Shown piece by piece: positions 1 to 9,909 of a stretch of 64,000 nt of DNA. The notes beneath the pieces were generated by a model. The model did not search any database. It was not told where the DNA came from and saw nothing but the letters and a program-made list of their open reading frames with translations. Made by a program: the position numbers and the translations under genes. Position 1 is the stretch's first letter. Each line of letters starts with the position of its first letter. Location of the stretch: NCBI RefSeq assembly GCF_000525875.1, contig NZ_AODF01000014.1:1-64000 (forward strand), given 5' to 3'. Origin of the DNA: Listeria floridensis FSL S10-1187 (GTDB taxonomy: Bacteria > Bacillota > Bacilli > Lactobacillales > Listeriaceae).

Positions 1-807
1 GCCGATTAAATTTCCCATTAATACCACGGGGTTTTTAAAGAGAACAAATGGCATAATTGGGTCTTTTGCACGTTTTTCAGCAAAGTAAAATAGAATGAAC
101 AACAAAATTGCAATTCCGAATAAGCCGAGTACGAGCGGTTCTGTCCAGTTGAGTGTTTCACCAGCACGCTGTAAACCGAATAGTAAGGCAAGTAAAGCAA
201 CGGTGAATAAGCTTGCACCTAAATAGTCAATCGGCAGTTTTTGTCTTGCAACGTCCTCTTTTAAATACATCCAAATTAAAATGATCGTTAGGATACCAAC
301 TGGGACGTTGATAAAGAAGATCCAATGCCAGCTCAGCTGGTCAACGAGGAAGCCGCCAAGAAGCGGTCCGAATACACCCGCGATTCCCCAAGCTGATCCC
401 ATGAATCCAAGTACGCGTGCGCGTTTTTCAAATGGGTAGATGTCAGCGATGATGGTCATCGTCGAAGGTAAAATCCCGCCGGCGCCAATGCCTTGTATGG
501 CGCGGAAAAGAATCAGTTGTTCCATATTTTGAGCGAATCCTGAAAGTATGGAACCGAGAATGAAAATAAGCGTAGCCATTACAAAAATGATTTTTCGTCC
601 GTAAACATCCGATAATTTACCGTAAATCGGCACGGTAACGGCAGAAGTAAGTAGATAAACTGAGAAAATCCAATTCATCAGTTCAATTCCGTTTAATTGA
701 CTCACGATCGTCGGAATGGCGGTGCTGACAATAGTTCCTTCAATCGCTGCCATAAAAGTCGCCACGAAAACGGCAAGGGTGACGGCTTTTACTTTTGTTT
801 CTTCCAA
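1..807 (-). CDS. MFS multidrug efflux transporter, DHA2 (EmrB/QacA) type, partial
   Basis: The frame runs off the left edge, so only the first 269 codons (N-terminal half) are here. The translation is a polytopic membrane protein with the MFS loop 2-3 signature GKLSDVYGRK (residues 63-72) and the antiporter motif C GSAWGIAGVFGPLLGG (137-152), typical of 14-helix proton-driven drug exporters. The start is a TTG at 807, chosen because cctccc at 817-822 gives a GGGAGG ribosome site 9 bases upstream; no ATG fits. It is divergent from the aminopeptidase gene, sharing a 126-bp intergenic region. The exported compound cannot be predicted. Confidence 0.88.
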   Translation of the reverse strand, partial: MEETKVKAVTLAVFVATFMAAIEGTIVSTAIPTIVSQLNGIELMNWIFSVYLLTSAVTVPIYGKLSDVYGRKIIFVMATLIFILGSILSGFAQNMEQLILFRAIQGIGAGGILPSTMTIIADIYPFEKRARVLGFMGSAWGIAGVFGPLLGGFLVDQLSWHWIFFINVPVGILTIILIWMYLKEDVARQKLPIDYLGASLFTVALLALLFGLQRAGETLNWTEPLVLGLFGIAILLFILFYFAEKRAKDPIMPFVLFKNPVVLMGNLIG

Positions 808-933
808 AATGTTTACCTCCCTTTGTATCTCAAGAGATTATAGCATAAAATTGTGAACTTTTGCAGGCTAATTCAAATTTTGTGTCTTTTTTAATCTTTT
901 TGTCTATAATAAAAGAATAAAGGAGGCTACACG

Positions 934-1986
934 ATGACTTATGAACCGAATACTGCTAAAACAATGCAACTGATTAAAGAACTGACTGAAGTTCCAAGTC
1001 CAACTGGAAATACTGCGGTGATTATCGCTAAAATTGGTACTTTTCTTGATAAAATCGGTGTGAGCTACACTAAAAATCATAAAGGCGGCTTAATTGCGAC
1101 TCTCCCTGGGAAAAAGCATGATAAGCAGCGCATGCTTACGGCGCACGTGGATACACTTGGGGCGATGGTAAAGGAAATTAAAGCGGATGGGAGATTACTT
1201 CTCTCTTTGATCGGCGGATTCCGTTTTAATGCGATTGAAGGGGAATACTGCACGATTGAAACAAGTTCCGGCAAGACTTTTTCCGGCACAATTTTGATGC
1301 ACCAAACGTCGGTGCATGTATACAAGGATGCTGCTACGGCTGAGCGCAATGAGCGTAACATGGAAGTGCGTGTTGATGCGAAAGTGCGAACTGCGGAGGA
1401 TGTGAAAAAGCTAGGGATTCGCGTTGGCGATTTTGTTTCGTTTGATCCGCGCACCGAAATTATAGCTGACGAATTTATCAAGTCGCGCCACTTGGATGAT
1501 AAGGCAAGTGTTGGGATGCTACTTCGGCTTTTAGTGCATATCCAAAAGGAAAAGCTTGAACTGCCATATGTGACGCACTTTTTAATTTCTAATAATGAAG
1601 AAATCGGTTATGGTGGGAATTCAAATATTCCAAAAGAAACCGTGGAATACTTAGCGGTTGATATGGGGGCACTTGGCGATGGGCAGGAATCTGATGAATA
1701 CACGGTTTCGATCTGTGCAAAAGACGGTTCTGGTCCGTATCATTATGGGCTAAGAAAACATTTGGTGCAGCTAGCTGAGCAAAACGGAATAGATTACAAG
1801 GTGGATATTTATCCGTATTACAGTTCGGATGCAAGTGCAGCAATTCGTGCGGGTAATGATATTATCCACGGTCTTCTTGGTGCAGGAATTGATTCCAGTC
1901 ATGCTTACGAACGAACACATCGCGATTCGCTTTATCATACGGAAAAACTGCTTTATCATTATCTCTTCTCGGAAATGGTGGAATAA
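934..1986 (+). CDS. M42 family glutamyl/deblocking aminopeptidase
   Basis: 350 residues, the usual length for cytosolic M42 (FrvX/YsdC/PepA-like) co-catalytic metallo-aminopeptidases that trim small peptides. Visible metal and catalytic motifs are AHVDTLG (His71, Asp73), HLDDKAS (Asp188/189), NNEEIGYGG (Glu222/223), the SSDA segment near 295 and a C-terminal SSHAYERTH. The start follows AAAGGAGG with a 9-base gap; TATAAT at 905-910 is a likely -10 box. The next gene begins 18 bp downstream, so it is probably co-transcribed with the glutathione peroxidase. Confidence 0.9.
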   Translation: MTYEPNTAKTMQLIKELTEVPSPTGNTAVIIAKIGTFLDKIGVSYTKNHKGGLIATLPGKKHDKQRMLTAHVDTLGAMVKEIKADGRLLLSLIGGFRFNAIEGEYCTIETSSGKTFSGTILMHQTSVHVYKDAATAERNERNMEVRVDAKVRTAEDVKKLGIRVGDFVSFDPRTEIIADEFIKSRHLDDKASVGMLLRLLVHIQKEKLELPYVTHFLISNNEEIGYGGNSNIPKETVEYLAVDMGALGDGQESDEYTVSICAKDGSGPYHYGLRKHLVQLAEQNGIDYKVDIYPYYSSDASAAIRAGNDIIHGLLGAGIDSSHAYERTHRDSLYHTEKLLYHYLFSEMVE

Positions 1987-2004
1987 AATCTGGAGGTGAA
2001 GGAA

Positions 2005-2475
2005 ATGAATGTACATGATTTTACGGAAACTGCAATGAATGGTGCCTTGATTCCGCTTAGCAGTTATCAAGGCAAGGTGGTTTTGATTGTCAATACGGCG
2101 AGTAAATGTGGCCTTACACCGCAACTAGAAGGACTTGAAAAGCTTTATGAAACATATCAGAAAGATGGATTTGAGATTCTTGGTTTTCCTTGCAATCAAT
2201 TTTTAAGGCAGGACCCAGGTAGCAATGAGGAAATCATGGAATTTTGTCAGCTTAACTACGGGGTTACTTTCCAAATGTTCGAAAAGATTAAGGTGAAGGG
2301 GAAAGATGCTGATCCACTTTATAAGTATTTGGTGGATGAAACGGGCGGAAAGAAAATCGAATGGAATTTCGCCAAGTTTTTAATTGGACCGGACGGCGAA
2401 ATTATTGAACGTTTTTCTTCGAAGACAAAACCGGAAGCGATTGAAGAAAATATCAAGGCTGCGCTTGGGGTTTAA
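2005..2475 (+). CDS. glutathione peroxidase-like thiol peroxidase
   Basis: 156 residues. The fold signature is clear: [11 protein letters not shown] with the peroxidatic Cys (a Cys, not Sec, form), FPCNQF with the second Cys and Gln, and WNFAKFLIG with the catalytic Trp/Asn. The family in low-GC Gram-positives reduces hydroperoxides, usually with thioredoxin. An upstream GTG at 1996 extends the frame by three codons, but it overlaps the ribosome site GGAGG (1992-1996), so the ATG at 2005 is preferred. The second motif reads FLRQDPG where FxxQEPG is usual, a mild variant. Followed by a strong terminator. Confidence 0.9.
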   Translation: MNVHDFTETAMNGALIPLSSYQGKVVLIVNTASKCGLTPQLEGLEKLYETYQKDGFEILGFPCNQFLRQDPGSNEEIMEFCQLNYGVTFQMFEKIKVKGKDADPLYKYLVDETGGKKIEWNFAKFLIGPDGEIIERFSSKTKPEAIEENIKAALGV

Positions 2476-2478
2476 CGG

Positions 2479-2511
2479 AAATACGGCTGATTTACTTAGC
2501 CGTATTTTTTT
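2479..2511 (+). terminator. Rho-independent terminator
   Basis: AAATACGGCT pairs with AGCCGTATTT around a 9-base loop and runs into seven Ts, ending the aminopeptidase-peroxidase unit. Confidence 0.85.
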
Positions 2512-2568
2512 GCGGGTAGGTATGATATACTAATGAAATGTGAAGAAACCCGAGGAGGAATTGGAAAG

Positions 2569-4140
2569 ATGAGTCAGGATTTGCAAAAAGAAGTGGCGAC
2601 GCGAAAGACGTTTGCAATCATTTCCCACCCGGATGCTGGGAAAACGACAATGACGGAGCAGCTTCTGCTTTTTGGCGGAGCAATTCGTCAAGCAGGGACC
2701 GTAAAGGGAAAGAAAACTGGAAAGTACGCCACGAGTGACTGGATGGAAATTGAGAAACAGCGCGGGATTTCAGTGACGAGTTCGGTGATGCAATTTGATT
2801 ATGACGGTTTTCGGATTAATATTTTGGATACACCGGGGCACTCGGATTTCAGTGAAGATACGTATAGGACGCTTATGGCAGTGGATGCTGCTGTGATGGT
2901 CATTGATTCGGCGAAGGGGATTGAAGCGCAAACGATTAAACTGTTTAAAGTTTGTCGGATGCGTGGTATTCCGATTTTTACGTTTATGAATAAAATGGAT
3001 CGTGAGGGTAAGATGCCACTTGAACTGCTTTCAGAACTGGAAGAAGTGCTTGGGATCGAATCGTATCCGATGAACTGGCCGATCGGGATGGGAAAAGAGC
3101 TTGCGGGTCTTTATGACCGTTATCATCACGTTGTTGAGCGTCACCGAGTAACAGATGGAGAAGATGTTTTCCTACCGCTTGGCGAAGACGGCGACTTGAA
3201 GGAGGCACATCCGATTCAAAATTCGAGCTACTATACGCAAGCCCTTGAAGAAATCATGCTACTTGATGAAGCGGGCAATGAATTTAGCCGTGAACGGGTT
3301 GCTTCGGGCGATTTAACACCTGTCTTTTTTGGAAGTGCACTAACCAATTTTGGCGTTGAAACTTTCCTGAAAACGTTTGTCGAATTTGCACCGGCTCCTT
3401 CAGCTCATGAAACGAGCGACGGCGAACTGCTACCAGAAAATCCTAATTTCAGCGGCTTTATCTTCAAGATTCAAGCCAATATGAATCCAGCTCATCGTGA
3501 CCGAATTGCGTTTGTTCGGATTTGTTCTGGCGAATTTGAACGTGGTATCGGTGTGACGCTGACGCGAACGGGTAAGCAAATGAAACTGGCAAACTCCACG
3601 CAGTTTATGGCAGACGATCGTGAAAATGTGACACGTGCGGTTGCAGGAGATATTATCGGGCTGTATGATACAGGGAATTATCAAATTGGTGACACGATTT
3701 CGAGCGGCAGCAAGACGTTGGCGTTTCCGAAACTACCTCAATTTACACCCGAGCTTTTTATGAAAGTATCCGCGAAGAATGTTATGAAGCAAAAGCATTT
3801 CCATAAAGGTGTGGAGCAGCTTGTGCAAGAAGGCGCGATTCAGCTCTTTAAAACATGGCGGATGGAAGATTATATTATCGGTGCGGTTGGACAGTTGCAA
3901 TTTGAAGTGTTTGAGCATCGGATGCGAAATGAATATAATTCGGAAATTATCATGGAGCCAATTGGCAAGAAAATTGCACGGTGGATTCGCGAGGAAGATG
4001 TAGACGAAAAACTATCGACAGCACGAAGCATGCTCGTGAAGGATCGTTTCGATCAACCGCTGTTCTTGTTTGAAAATGAATTTGCGATTAACTGGTTCCG
4101 TGATAAAAATCCAGATATTGGACTTACAGCTTTATTATAA
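2569..4140 (+). CDS. prfC: peptide chain release factor 3
   Basis: 523 residues, the normal RF3 length. RF3 is the translational GTPase that recycles RF1/RF2 from the ribosome. The G domain shows P-loop SHPDAGKT, the switch II motif DTPGH, and NKMD; an elongation-factor-like domain II and the RF3 C-terminal domain follow. The frame is open from a GTG at 2533, but the ATG at 2569 has GAGGAGG 10 bases upstream and starts at the family-typical [20 protein letters not shown]. Single-gene unit with its own terminator. Confidence 0.96.
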   Translation: MSQDLQKEVATRKTFAIISHPDAGKTTMTEQLLLFGGAIRQAGTVKGKKTGKYATSDWMEIEKQRGISVTSSVMQFDYDGFRINILDTPGHSDFSEDTYRTLMAVDAAVMVIDSAKGIEAQTIKLFKVCRMRGIPIFTFMNKMDREGKMPLELLSELEEVLGIESYPMNWPIGMGKELAGLYDRYHHVVERHRVTDGEDVFLPLGEDGDLKEAHPIQNSSYYTQALEEIMLLDEAGNEFSRERVASGDLTPVFFGSALTNFGVETFLKTFVEFAPAPSAHETSDGELLPENPNFSGFIFKIQANMNPAHRDRIAFVRICSGEFERGIGVTLTRTGKQMKLANSTQFMADDRENVTRAVAGDIIGLYDTGNYQIGDTISSGSKTLAFPKLPQFTPELFMKVSAKNVMKQKHFHKGVEQLVQEGAIQLFKTWRMEDYIIGAVGQLQFEVFEHRMRNEYNSEIIMEPIGKKIARWIREEDVDEKLSTARSMLVKDRFDQPLFLFENEFAINWFRDKNPDIGLTALL

Positions 4141-4144
4141 ATGT

Positions 4145-4178
4145 AAAACCGCGCTTTGAACGGAAGCGCGGTTTTTTT
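4145..4178 (+). terminator. Rho-independent terminator after prfC
   Basis: AAAACCGCGCTT / AAGCGCGGTT stem with an 8-base loop, followed by seven Ts. Confidence 0.88.
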
Positions 4179-4228
4179 ATGCTATACTTGAAGAAGTAAA
4201 TATGAAACGACAAGGAGTGTAGCCGTTT

Positions 4229-5684
4229 ATGATCAAGGATGCAACCTATTGGGTAGAACAGTTTAAAAATAAAACCGTAAGTTTACCGGAATATTATATG
4301 GAATTAGACCGACACGTACAGAAATTGAATCCAGAACTGAATGCACTTGTAGAATGGGATTTTGACGCAGCATTAAAAGCAGCTGAACAACATACAATTC
4401 TTGATTCAGAACCGTTTTCGGGTCTGCCAATTCCGCTCAAAATGCTCGGTCAGGAAAAGGCGGGCTGGAAGAAAACATTTGGCTCAAGGCTTTTTAGAGA
4501 GTTGCGGGCATCACGGACATCAAACTTTACGGCAAAACTTGAACGTGCGGGCTTTATTCCGGTTGGTCAAACGAATGCACCGGAATTTGGGTTTAAAAAT
4601 ATCACCGATCCAGTGTTGTACGGGCCGGCAAGAAATCCTTGGAATTTAGCGCATACTCCCGGCGGCTCAAGCGGAGGAGCGGCAGCAGCTGTCGCGAGCG
4701 GTTTGTTTCCAATTGCTGGAGCAAGCGACGGCGGCGGTTCGATTCGTATCCCAGCAGCTTTCAGCGGATTAATTGGGTTGAAGCCGACGCGGGGTGCGAT
4801 GCCAACCGGACCAAACGGCTATCGCGGCTGGCAAGGGGCGGCAATTGATTTTGCGCTTACGATTTCAATGCGCGATACAGAAAAATTATTTTATGCAATA
4901 CGCGGCAACGATTTAGCATCCCCGTATCATCCGCCTCGCGCTGAATGGGAAAGTCATGATGTGAAACGTTCGTTGCGGATTGCTTATTTGACGGATTCAC
5001 CGATTCAATCTATTGTCTCGAAGGAAGCGAAGCAAGCAGTGATGAATGCTGTTACGGAACTTGAGCAGATGGGACATAATGTTCATTTAGTTAGCTATCC
5101 TTTTAATGGTCTTGAACTGATTAAGAGCTATTATTTGATGAATGGAGCAGAAACAGCAGCAATGTTTGAAGGCATAAAGCAAGAGTTGAAACGGGATTTG
5201 ACGCACGAGGATATGGAACCGATGACATGGGGGCTTTATCAATATGGAGAACAAATTTCTGTAAAAAAAATATATTTCTGCGCTTAATTATTGGGACAAT
5301 GTAGCTGCACAAATGGAAAAGCTGTTTGAAGAATATGATTTATTTTTAACACCAACAGTAGCTCATCCAGCACCGCGGGTTGATCAGAAGCTGCAAAGTG
5401 ATCTAATTTATACGCGACTACGAGTTGCTGCGGAGCTTTCTGAGTTGGAACTAGCAGACTTGATTTACGAAATGTTTGAGAAGAGCTTTGTAATGACTCC
5501 CTATACTCAGCTCGCGAATTTAACGGGACAGCCAGCTATTCTGCTTCCAACTTATGTGACAACTGAAGGTCTCCCGCTTGGCATTCAGTTTATGGCTTCG
5601 AAAGGACGAGAAGACTTACTGTTCGAAATTGGAAAGCAGTTTGAAAAAAAAGAGCTATTTCAATTACCAACGCCGTTTAGATGA
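4229..5684 (+). CDS. amidase (amidase-signature family), frameshifted in this sequence
   Basis: Amidase-signature hydrolase with a Ser-cisSer-Lys triad: Lys in IPLKML, GGSSGG and SDGGGSIR are all present in the first fragment (4229-5287). The second fragment (in frame to 5684) supplies the C-terminal part with PAILLPTYVTTEGLPLGIQF. The frames join in the A8 run at 5263-5270: with seven As the text reads SVKYISALNYWDNVAAQ and gives one 484-residue protein, normal for the family. It resembles 6-aminohexanoate-cyclic-dimer-hydrolase-like amidases more than GatA. Substrate unknown. Not part of an operon. Confidence 0.85.
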
Positions 5685-5807
5685 GTAAATTTTAAAGAGC
5701 CTATTCTGATATTTTTTTTACTTTTTTAAGCAAAACAGGGGGAAATAGTTAGACAAGTGTGTTAAGCTTAAATAGTAAGCGCTATCTTAGATTGAGGAGG
5801 AAATGAT

Positions 5808-6593
5808 ATGACAAAAGATTTTGAAGGGAAAACAATTTTAATTACTGGGGCAGGTTCTGGTCTTGGTCAAGCAACCGCAATTGAACTTGGGAAGCAAGGG
5901 GCTTCGCTTAGTTTAGTTGATTTAAACGAGGCTGCTCTTTTAGAAACTGCTGAACAAATTCGCAAGGAGAATCCTGAAGCGGATATACTTACTCTTGCAG
6001 CAGATGTTTCAAAAGCAGAACAAGTCGAAAATTATGTAACGAAAACAGTAGAAAAATTCAACCAAATTGATGGTTTCTTTAATAATGCAGGAATGGAAGG
6101 CAAACAAGATTTGACACAAGATTACGGTATCGACGAATTTAAGAAAGTAATCGATGTCAATCTTGACGGTGTATTCTATGGTCTTAAATATGTGCTTAAA
6201 GTCATGCGTGAACAAGGCTTTGGGCAAGTTGTAAATACGGCTTCTGTTGGTGGAACGCGAGGCGTCGGCAATCAGTCCGGCTATGCAGCAAGTAAGCACG
6301 GTGTAATCGGCCTAACGCGTAATTCCGGTGTAGAATATGGTCAGTTCGGTATCAGTATCAACGCAATCGCACCTGGTGCGATTATGACACCGATGGTTGA
6401 AAATTCACTTCGTCAAATGGGGGGCGAAAACTGGGAAGCTGCTGGAAAAGAATTTGTCAGTGTGAATCCGATGAAACGTTTCGGTCGTCCGCAAGAAGTG
6501 GCTTATCTTGTATCGTTCTTATTATCAGATAAGGCAACCTTTATCAATGGGGCAGTTGTTCCAATTGACGGTGGACAATCTTTCAAATATTAA
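5808..6593 (+). CDS. short-chain dehydrogenase/reductase
   Basis: 261-residue classical SDR. The cofactor motif TGAGSGLG is at residues 13-20, NNAG is present, and the catalytic Ser and YAASK (Tyr-x3-Lys) are in place. The acidic residue after beta-2 (SLVDLNE) suggests NAD(H) rather than NADP(H). The C-terminal PIDGG-type ending is typical. The start has GAGGAGG 7 bases upstream. Substrate cannot be told from sequence; many close family members act on sugar alcohols or cyclic ketones. Flanked by the amidase and the riboswitch unit, with no visible operon partner. Confidence 0.9.
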   Translation: MTKDFEGKTILITGAGSGLGQATAIELGKQGASLSLVDLNEAALLETAEQIRKENPEADILTLAADVSKAEQVENYVTKTVEKFNQIDGFFNNAGMEGKQDLTQDYGIDEFKKVIDVNLDGVFYGLKYVLKVMREQGFGQVVNTASVGGTRGVGNQSGYAASKHGVIGLTRNSGVEYGQFGISINAIAPGAIMTPMVENSLRQMGGENWEAAGKEFVSVNPMKRFGRPQEVAYLVSFLLSDKATFINGAVVPIDGGQSFKY

Positions 6594-6596
6594 AGA

Positions 6597-6625
6597 TTGA
6601 CTTCGTTAAAGTAGCATGCTATGAT
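6597..6625 (+). promoter_or_regulatory. SigA promoter of the riboswitch-TerC unit
   Basis: TTGACT (6597-6602), a 17-base spacer and TATGAT (6620-6625) with an extended TG at 6617-6618. It lies directly after the SDR stop and about 30 bases before the riboswitch aptamer. Confidence 0.8.
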
Positions 6626-6654
6626 TATTTTTATAAAAATGAATATCTTTTTGA

Positions 6655-6796
6655 CAGATGTCAAAGGGGAGTAGCACTGGCTTAATTGCCGGGATAAAAT
6701 CGTCATTACATGGAGCTTTGAATCCATCGGTTTTATTAACATGTCACAATGTCAGCGAGACCTTTGCCCGATACCGGGTAAGGTCTCGCTTTTTTT
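6655..6796 (+). promoter_or_regulatory. yybP-ykoY (manganese) riboswitch with terminator
   Basis: The 5' hallmark CAAAGGGGAGTAGC (from 6662) and the 3' hallmark GACCTTTGCCCGATACCGGG (from 6759) are those of the yybP-ykoY class. CAAAGG (6662-6667) can pair with CCTTTG (6761-6766) to form P1. The same CCTTTG is part of a long intrinsic terminator, AGCGAGACC...GGTCTCGCT (6754-6790) followed by seven Ts. P1 and the terminator are therefore mutually exclusive, implying an ON switch: Mn2+ binding stabilises P1 and lets transcription reach the TerC gene. This class commonly precedes TerC/MntP exporters. Confidence 0.92.
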
Positions 6797-6844
6797 ATTC
6801 TTACTCGCACTGCTCAAAAGGTAAAATTGAAGGAGGAATTTTTA

Positions 6845-7612
6845 TTGGATACGGCAATGCTTTTAGAATATGGCTGGGTGCTACTCGTTCTTATTGGTCT
6901 CGAGGGAATACTTGCCGCTGATAACGCTGTTGTTATGGCGGTGATGGTAAAACATTTACCGGAAAAGCAGCAAAAGAAAGCTTTGTTTTACGGACTGCTT
7001 GGGGCATTTGTGTTCCGTTTCGCAGCGCTCTTTTTAATCTCGTTTCTGGCAAATGTTTGGCAAGTTCAAGCTCTTGGAGCGCTTTACCTGCTTTATATTG
7101 CTATCAGTCACATTGTTAAACATGCTAAAGGATCAGATAAGACGGATGAAGAAAAGAAAAAAAGCGGTGCTGGTTTTTGGATGACCGTTTTAAAAGTAGA
7201 AATCGCGGACATCGCTTTTGCGATTGATTCGATGCTTGCGGCCGTTGCTCTCGCTATTACGTTGCCAAAAACGGGGTGGGGTCATATTGGTGGAATTGAT
7301 ACCGGTCAGTTCATCGTGATGTTCCTTGGAGGCTTAGTCGGACTAATCATTATTCGCTTTGCAGCCACACAATTTGTCAAGTTGCTGAAAAATTATCCAT
7401 CACTTGAAACTGCGGCATTCTTAATTGTCGGTTGGGTCGGAGTAAAACTTGTCGTCTACACCCTTTCGCATCCAAGCCTGGCTATTATCCCGCATGCTTT
7501 CCCAGAGTCCAAAGTTTGGAAATTGACATTCTGGGGAGTGATGATCTTAATTATCCTGTGGGGATGGATTGTTTCGGTACGTCAAAAGAAAAAAGTAGAA
7601 CAAACTTCATAA
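6845..7612 (+). CDS. TerC family integral membrane protein (copy 1), probable Mn2+ exporter
   Basis: 255 residues, about seven membrane helices. The TerC metal motifs are present: LAADNAVVMA near the N-terminus and EIADIAFAIDSM in the second half, both with the conserved Asp residues. TerC proteins (such as MeeF/MeeY in Bacillus) export Mn2+, and the manganese riboswitch just upstream supports that role here. The start is TTG 6845 (MDTAMLLEYGW), placed 8 bases after AGGAGG; it matches the TTG start of the second copy. An upstream TTG at 6827 precedes the ribosome site and is rejected. Confidence 0.92.
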   Translation: MDTAMLLEYGWVLLVLIGLEGILAADNAVVMAVMVKHLPEKQQKKALFYGLLGAFVFRFAALFLISFLANVWQVQALGALYLLYIAISHIVKHAKGSDKTDEEKKKSGAGFWMTVLKVEIADIAFAIDSMLAAVALAITLPKTGWGHIGGIDTGQFIVMFLGGLVGLIIIRFAATQFVKLLKNYPSLETAAFLIVGWVGVKLVVYTLSHPSLAIIPHAFPESKVWKLTFWGVMILIILWGWIVSVRQKKKVEQTS

Positions 7613-7710
7613 AAAAGCTTAACAAGTTGAGTCAAAGGGTATAAAATGAGAAGGTATGTACGAAATTGTACTGCCTTCTTAAATTTACATAGAAATGTTG
7701 GTGAAGTCAG

Positions 7711-8515
7711 TTGGACATCTCAATTTTAGCGGAATATGCATGGGTATTTGTCGTACTCGTTGCCCTTGAAGGTGTTCTTTCAGCCGACAATGCGGTTGTT
7801 ATGGCTGTTATCGTAAAAGGCCTGCCGCATGATAAGCAGCGTAAAGCATTATTTTATGGTTTGCTTGGTGCCTTTGTTTTTCGTTTTATCGCGTTATTTT
7901 TGATTTCATTTTTAGTGAAAATCTGGGAAATCCAAGCAATCGGAGCACTTTATTTACTATATTTATCCATTAAACATATTGTGGATTTAAAACGTGGTAA
8001 AAAAGAAAATGAGCAAGATATAGAAAGTAAGACTGGAAAACCGGCTTCTTTTTGGGGAACTGTTTTTCGAGTTGAACTGACGGATATTGCATTTGCACTG
8101 GATTCGATGCTTGCTGCCGCCGCACTTGCGATGACACTTCCGGATTTTGGCAATTTTAACATCGGTGGAATGAACGGCGGACAGTTTATTGTGATGTTCC
8201 TCGGGGGACTTGCAGGTTTGATTGTCATCCGTTTTGCCGCAACACAAGTTGTTAAACTTTTAGAACGCTATCCTACTCTTGAAACAGCAGCCTTTTTTAA
8301 TTGTCGGCTGGGTTGGTGTGAAACTTGCTGTCTATACATTAGCGCATCCTGCTGTCGGCATTTTAGAGGAGCATTTTCCTGAAACTATGGGATGGAAAGT
8401 TGTTTTTTGGTCGGTTATGATAATAATTGGTTTAGGTGGTTATGTCATTGCAAGAAGAAAAGAAAAGACTCAGAAGAAAGAGGCTTTATCTCGAAAACAA
8501 AACGATTCGAAATAA
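7711..8515 (+). CDS. TerC family integral membrane protein (copy 2), frameshifted in this sequence
   Basis: A tandem paralogue of the preceding gene: VLSADNAVVMAVIVKGLPHD and ELTDIAFALDSM align residue for residue with copy 1. The frame breaks in the T6 run at 8293-8298; with five Ts the text becomes ETAAFLIVGWVGVKL, identical in pattern to copy 1, giving 267 residues. TTG start with a GGTGA site. There is no second riboswitch in the 98-bp gap and no strong terminator after copy 1, so both copies may share the manganese-responsive transcript. The C-terminal tail is Lys-rich and cytosolic. Confidence 0.88.
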
Positions 8516-9863
8516 GATCCGTATCATTTTATCGCGAATGACGCCGGTTCAGATTATCATCGCCTATTATTTTTTTGCGGTGACTATTTCGACAATTTTA
8601 TTAAGTTTACCGTTTACTCAAAAACCAGGCGTTCATGTGTCTTTCATTGATACGCTGTTTTTAGCTGCGAGTTCTGTCAGCGTAACGGGACTGGCCACTG
8701 TTGATGTGGGTCAAGCATATAGTACAGCAGGTATCTGGATTTTGATGGGCATTTTTCAACTTGGTGGTTTAGGCGTAATGATGCTCAGTACATTTTTCTA
8801 TTTAATTCTGCGTCGTAAAATTGGTTTGAAACAGCGTCAGCTAATCATGACGGATACGAATCAATATTCTATGAGTGGAATGGTGCGAATGCTTCGTGAA
8901 ATTTTGTTTTTAATTTTCGGAATTGAAGCTGTTGGGGCACTTGTTCTCGGGCTTTATTTTATACCGTTTTATCCAACGTTCGGCGAAGCGATGTTCCAAG
9001 GGATTTACAATTCTGTTTCACTCGTCACCAATGCCGGCGTCGATATTACCGGGAACTCGCTTATGCCATTTGCAAATGATTATTTTGTTCAGTTTATTGC
9101 GATTTTACTGATCGTTGCAGGTGGAATTGGCTTTCCTGTTTTACTGGAAACGCGCCGTTTTTTATTTGAAAAGAATTCGTTGTATCCGTTTCGTTTTTCA
9201 CTGTTCGTGAAAGTGACAACCGTGACATATATTGTCTTGCTGATTGCTGGCGGACTTATCATTTGGCTGATGGAGTTCAACCATTTCTTTAAAAATGCGT
9301 CGCTTGATCAAGGATTTTTCAACTCTATGTTCCTTTCAGCCACTTCAAGAAGTGCAGGACTTCAGACGATCGACAGCGGGGCACTTACCATTCCAACTTT
9401 GCTTGTAGTTTCATTTTTAATGTTTATCGGGGCTTCGCCAAGTTCTGTCGGCGGCGGTATTCGGACAACCACATTTGCCATAGTCATTTTGTTTTTAATT
9501 TCCGTCATTCGCGGACGTAATCACATTTATGTGTTTGGACGCGAACTTTACCAAGAAGACGTACGGAAATCGCTCGCTGTTACTTTGTTTGCTGGGATCC
9601 TTTGTTTTGCTTCCATTATTATTCTGGCACAAACTGAGCAAGCGACGTTAATAGAAATCATTTTCGAAGTTTTTTCTGCCTTTGGAACATGCGGACTTTC
9701 CTTAGGCCTAACACCAAATCTTAGTGTTACTGGCAAACTGATTATCATCACGCTGATGTTTATTGGCCGAGTGGGAATCATGTATTCAATGCTCAGCTTA
9801 CGGAATAAAAATGAACCCAAGAACGCTATTCGCTTACCAAAAGAAAAAATTATTACAGGATGA
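8442..9863 (+). CDS. KtrB/KtrD/TrkH-type potassium transporter membrane subunit
   Basis: About 473 residues with four membrane-pore-membrane repeats. The selectivity-filter regions are visible as SVSVTGLATVD, SLVTNAGVDIT, TSRSAGLQTID and FGTCGLSLGL, each with the conserved Gly. It imports K+ (or Na+/K+) with a cytosolic RCK-domain partner (KtrA/KtrC), which is not encoded here. The start is uncertain: ATG 8442 overlaps the TerC copy by 74 bp and has only a weak AGGTGG site, while the conserved region begins near ATG 8538 (MTPVQIIIAYYFF). Possibly translationally coupled to TerC. Confidence 0.85.
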   Translation: MSLQEEKKRLRRKRLYLENKTIRNKIRIILSRMTPVQIIIAYYFFAVTISTILLSLPFTQKPGVHVSFIDTLFLAASSVSVTGLATVDVGQAYSTAGIWILMGIFQLGGLGVMMLSTFFYLILRRKIGLKQRQLIMTDTNQYSMSGMVRMLREILFLIFGIEAVGALVLGLYFIPFYPTFGEAMFQGIYNSVSLVTNAGVDITGNSLMPFANDYFVQFIAILLIVAGGIGFPVLLETRRFLFEKNSLYPFRFSLFVKVTTVTYIVLLIAGGLIIWLMEFNHFFKNASLDQGFFNSMFLSATSRSAGLQTIDSGALTIPTLLVVSFLMFIGASPSSVGGGIRTTTFAIVILFLISVIRGRNHIYVFGRELYQEDVRKSLAVTLFAGILCFASIIILAQTEQATLIEIIFEVFSAFGTCGLSLGLTPNLSVTGKLIIITLMFIGRVGIMYSMLSLRNKNEPKNAIRLPKEKIITG

Positions 9864-9872
9864 GAGTAGGCT

Positions 9873-9909
9873 AAAAAAAGAGAGGCGCCATTTGGCACCT
9901 CTCTTTTTT
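9873..9909. terminator. bidirectional terminator between ktr-like gene and VanZ gene
   Basis: GAGAGG(c)GCC / GGC(a)CCTCTC hairpin flanked by seven As and six Ts, so it can serve the convergent genes on both strands. Confidence 0.85.
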
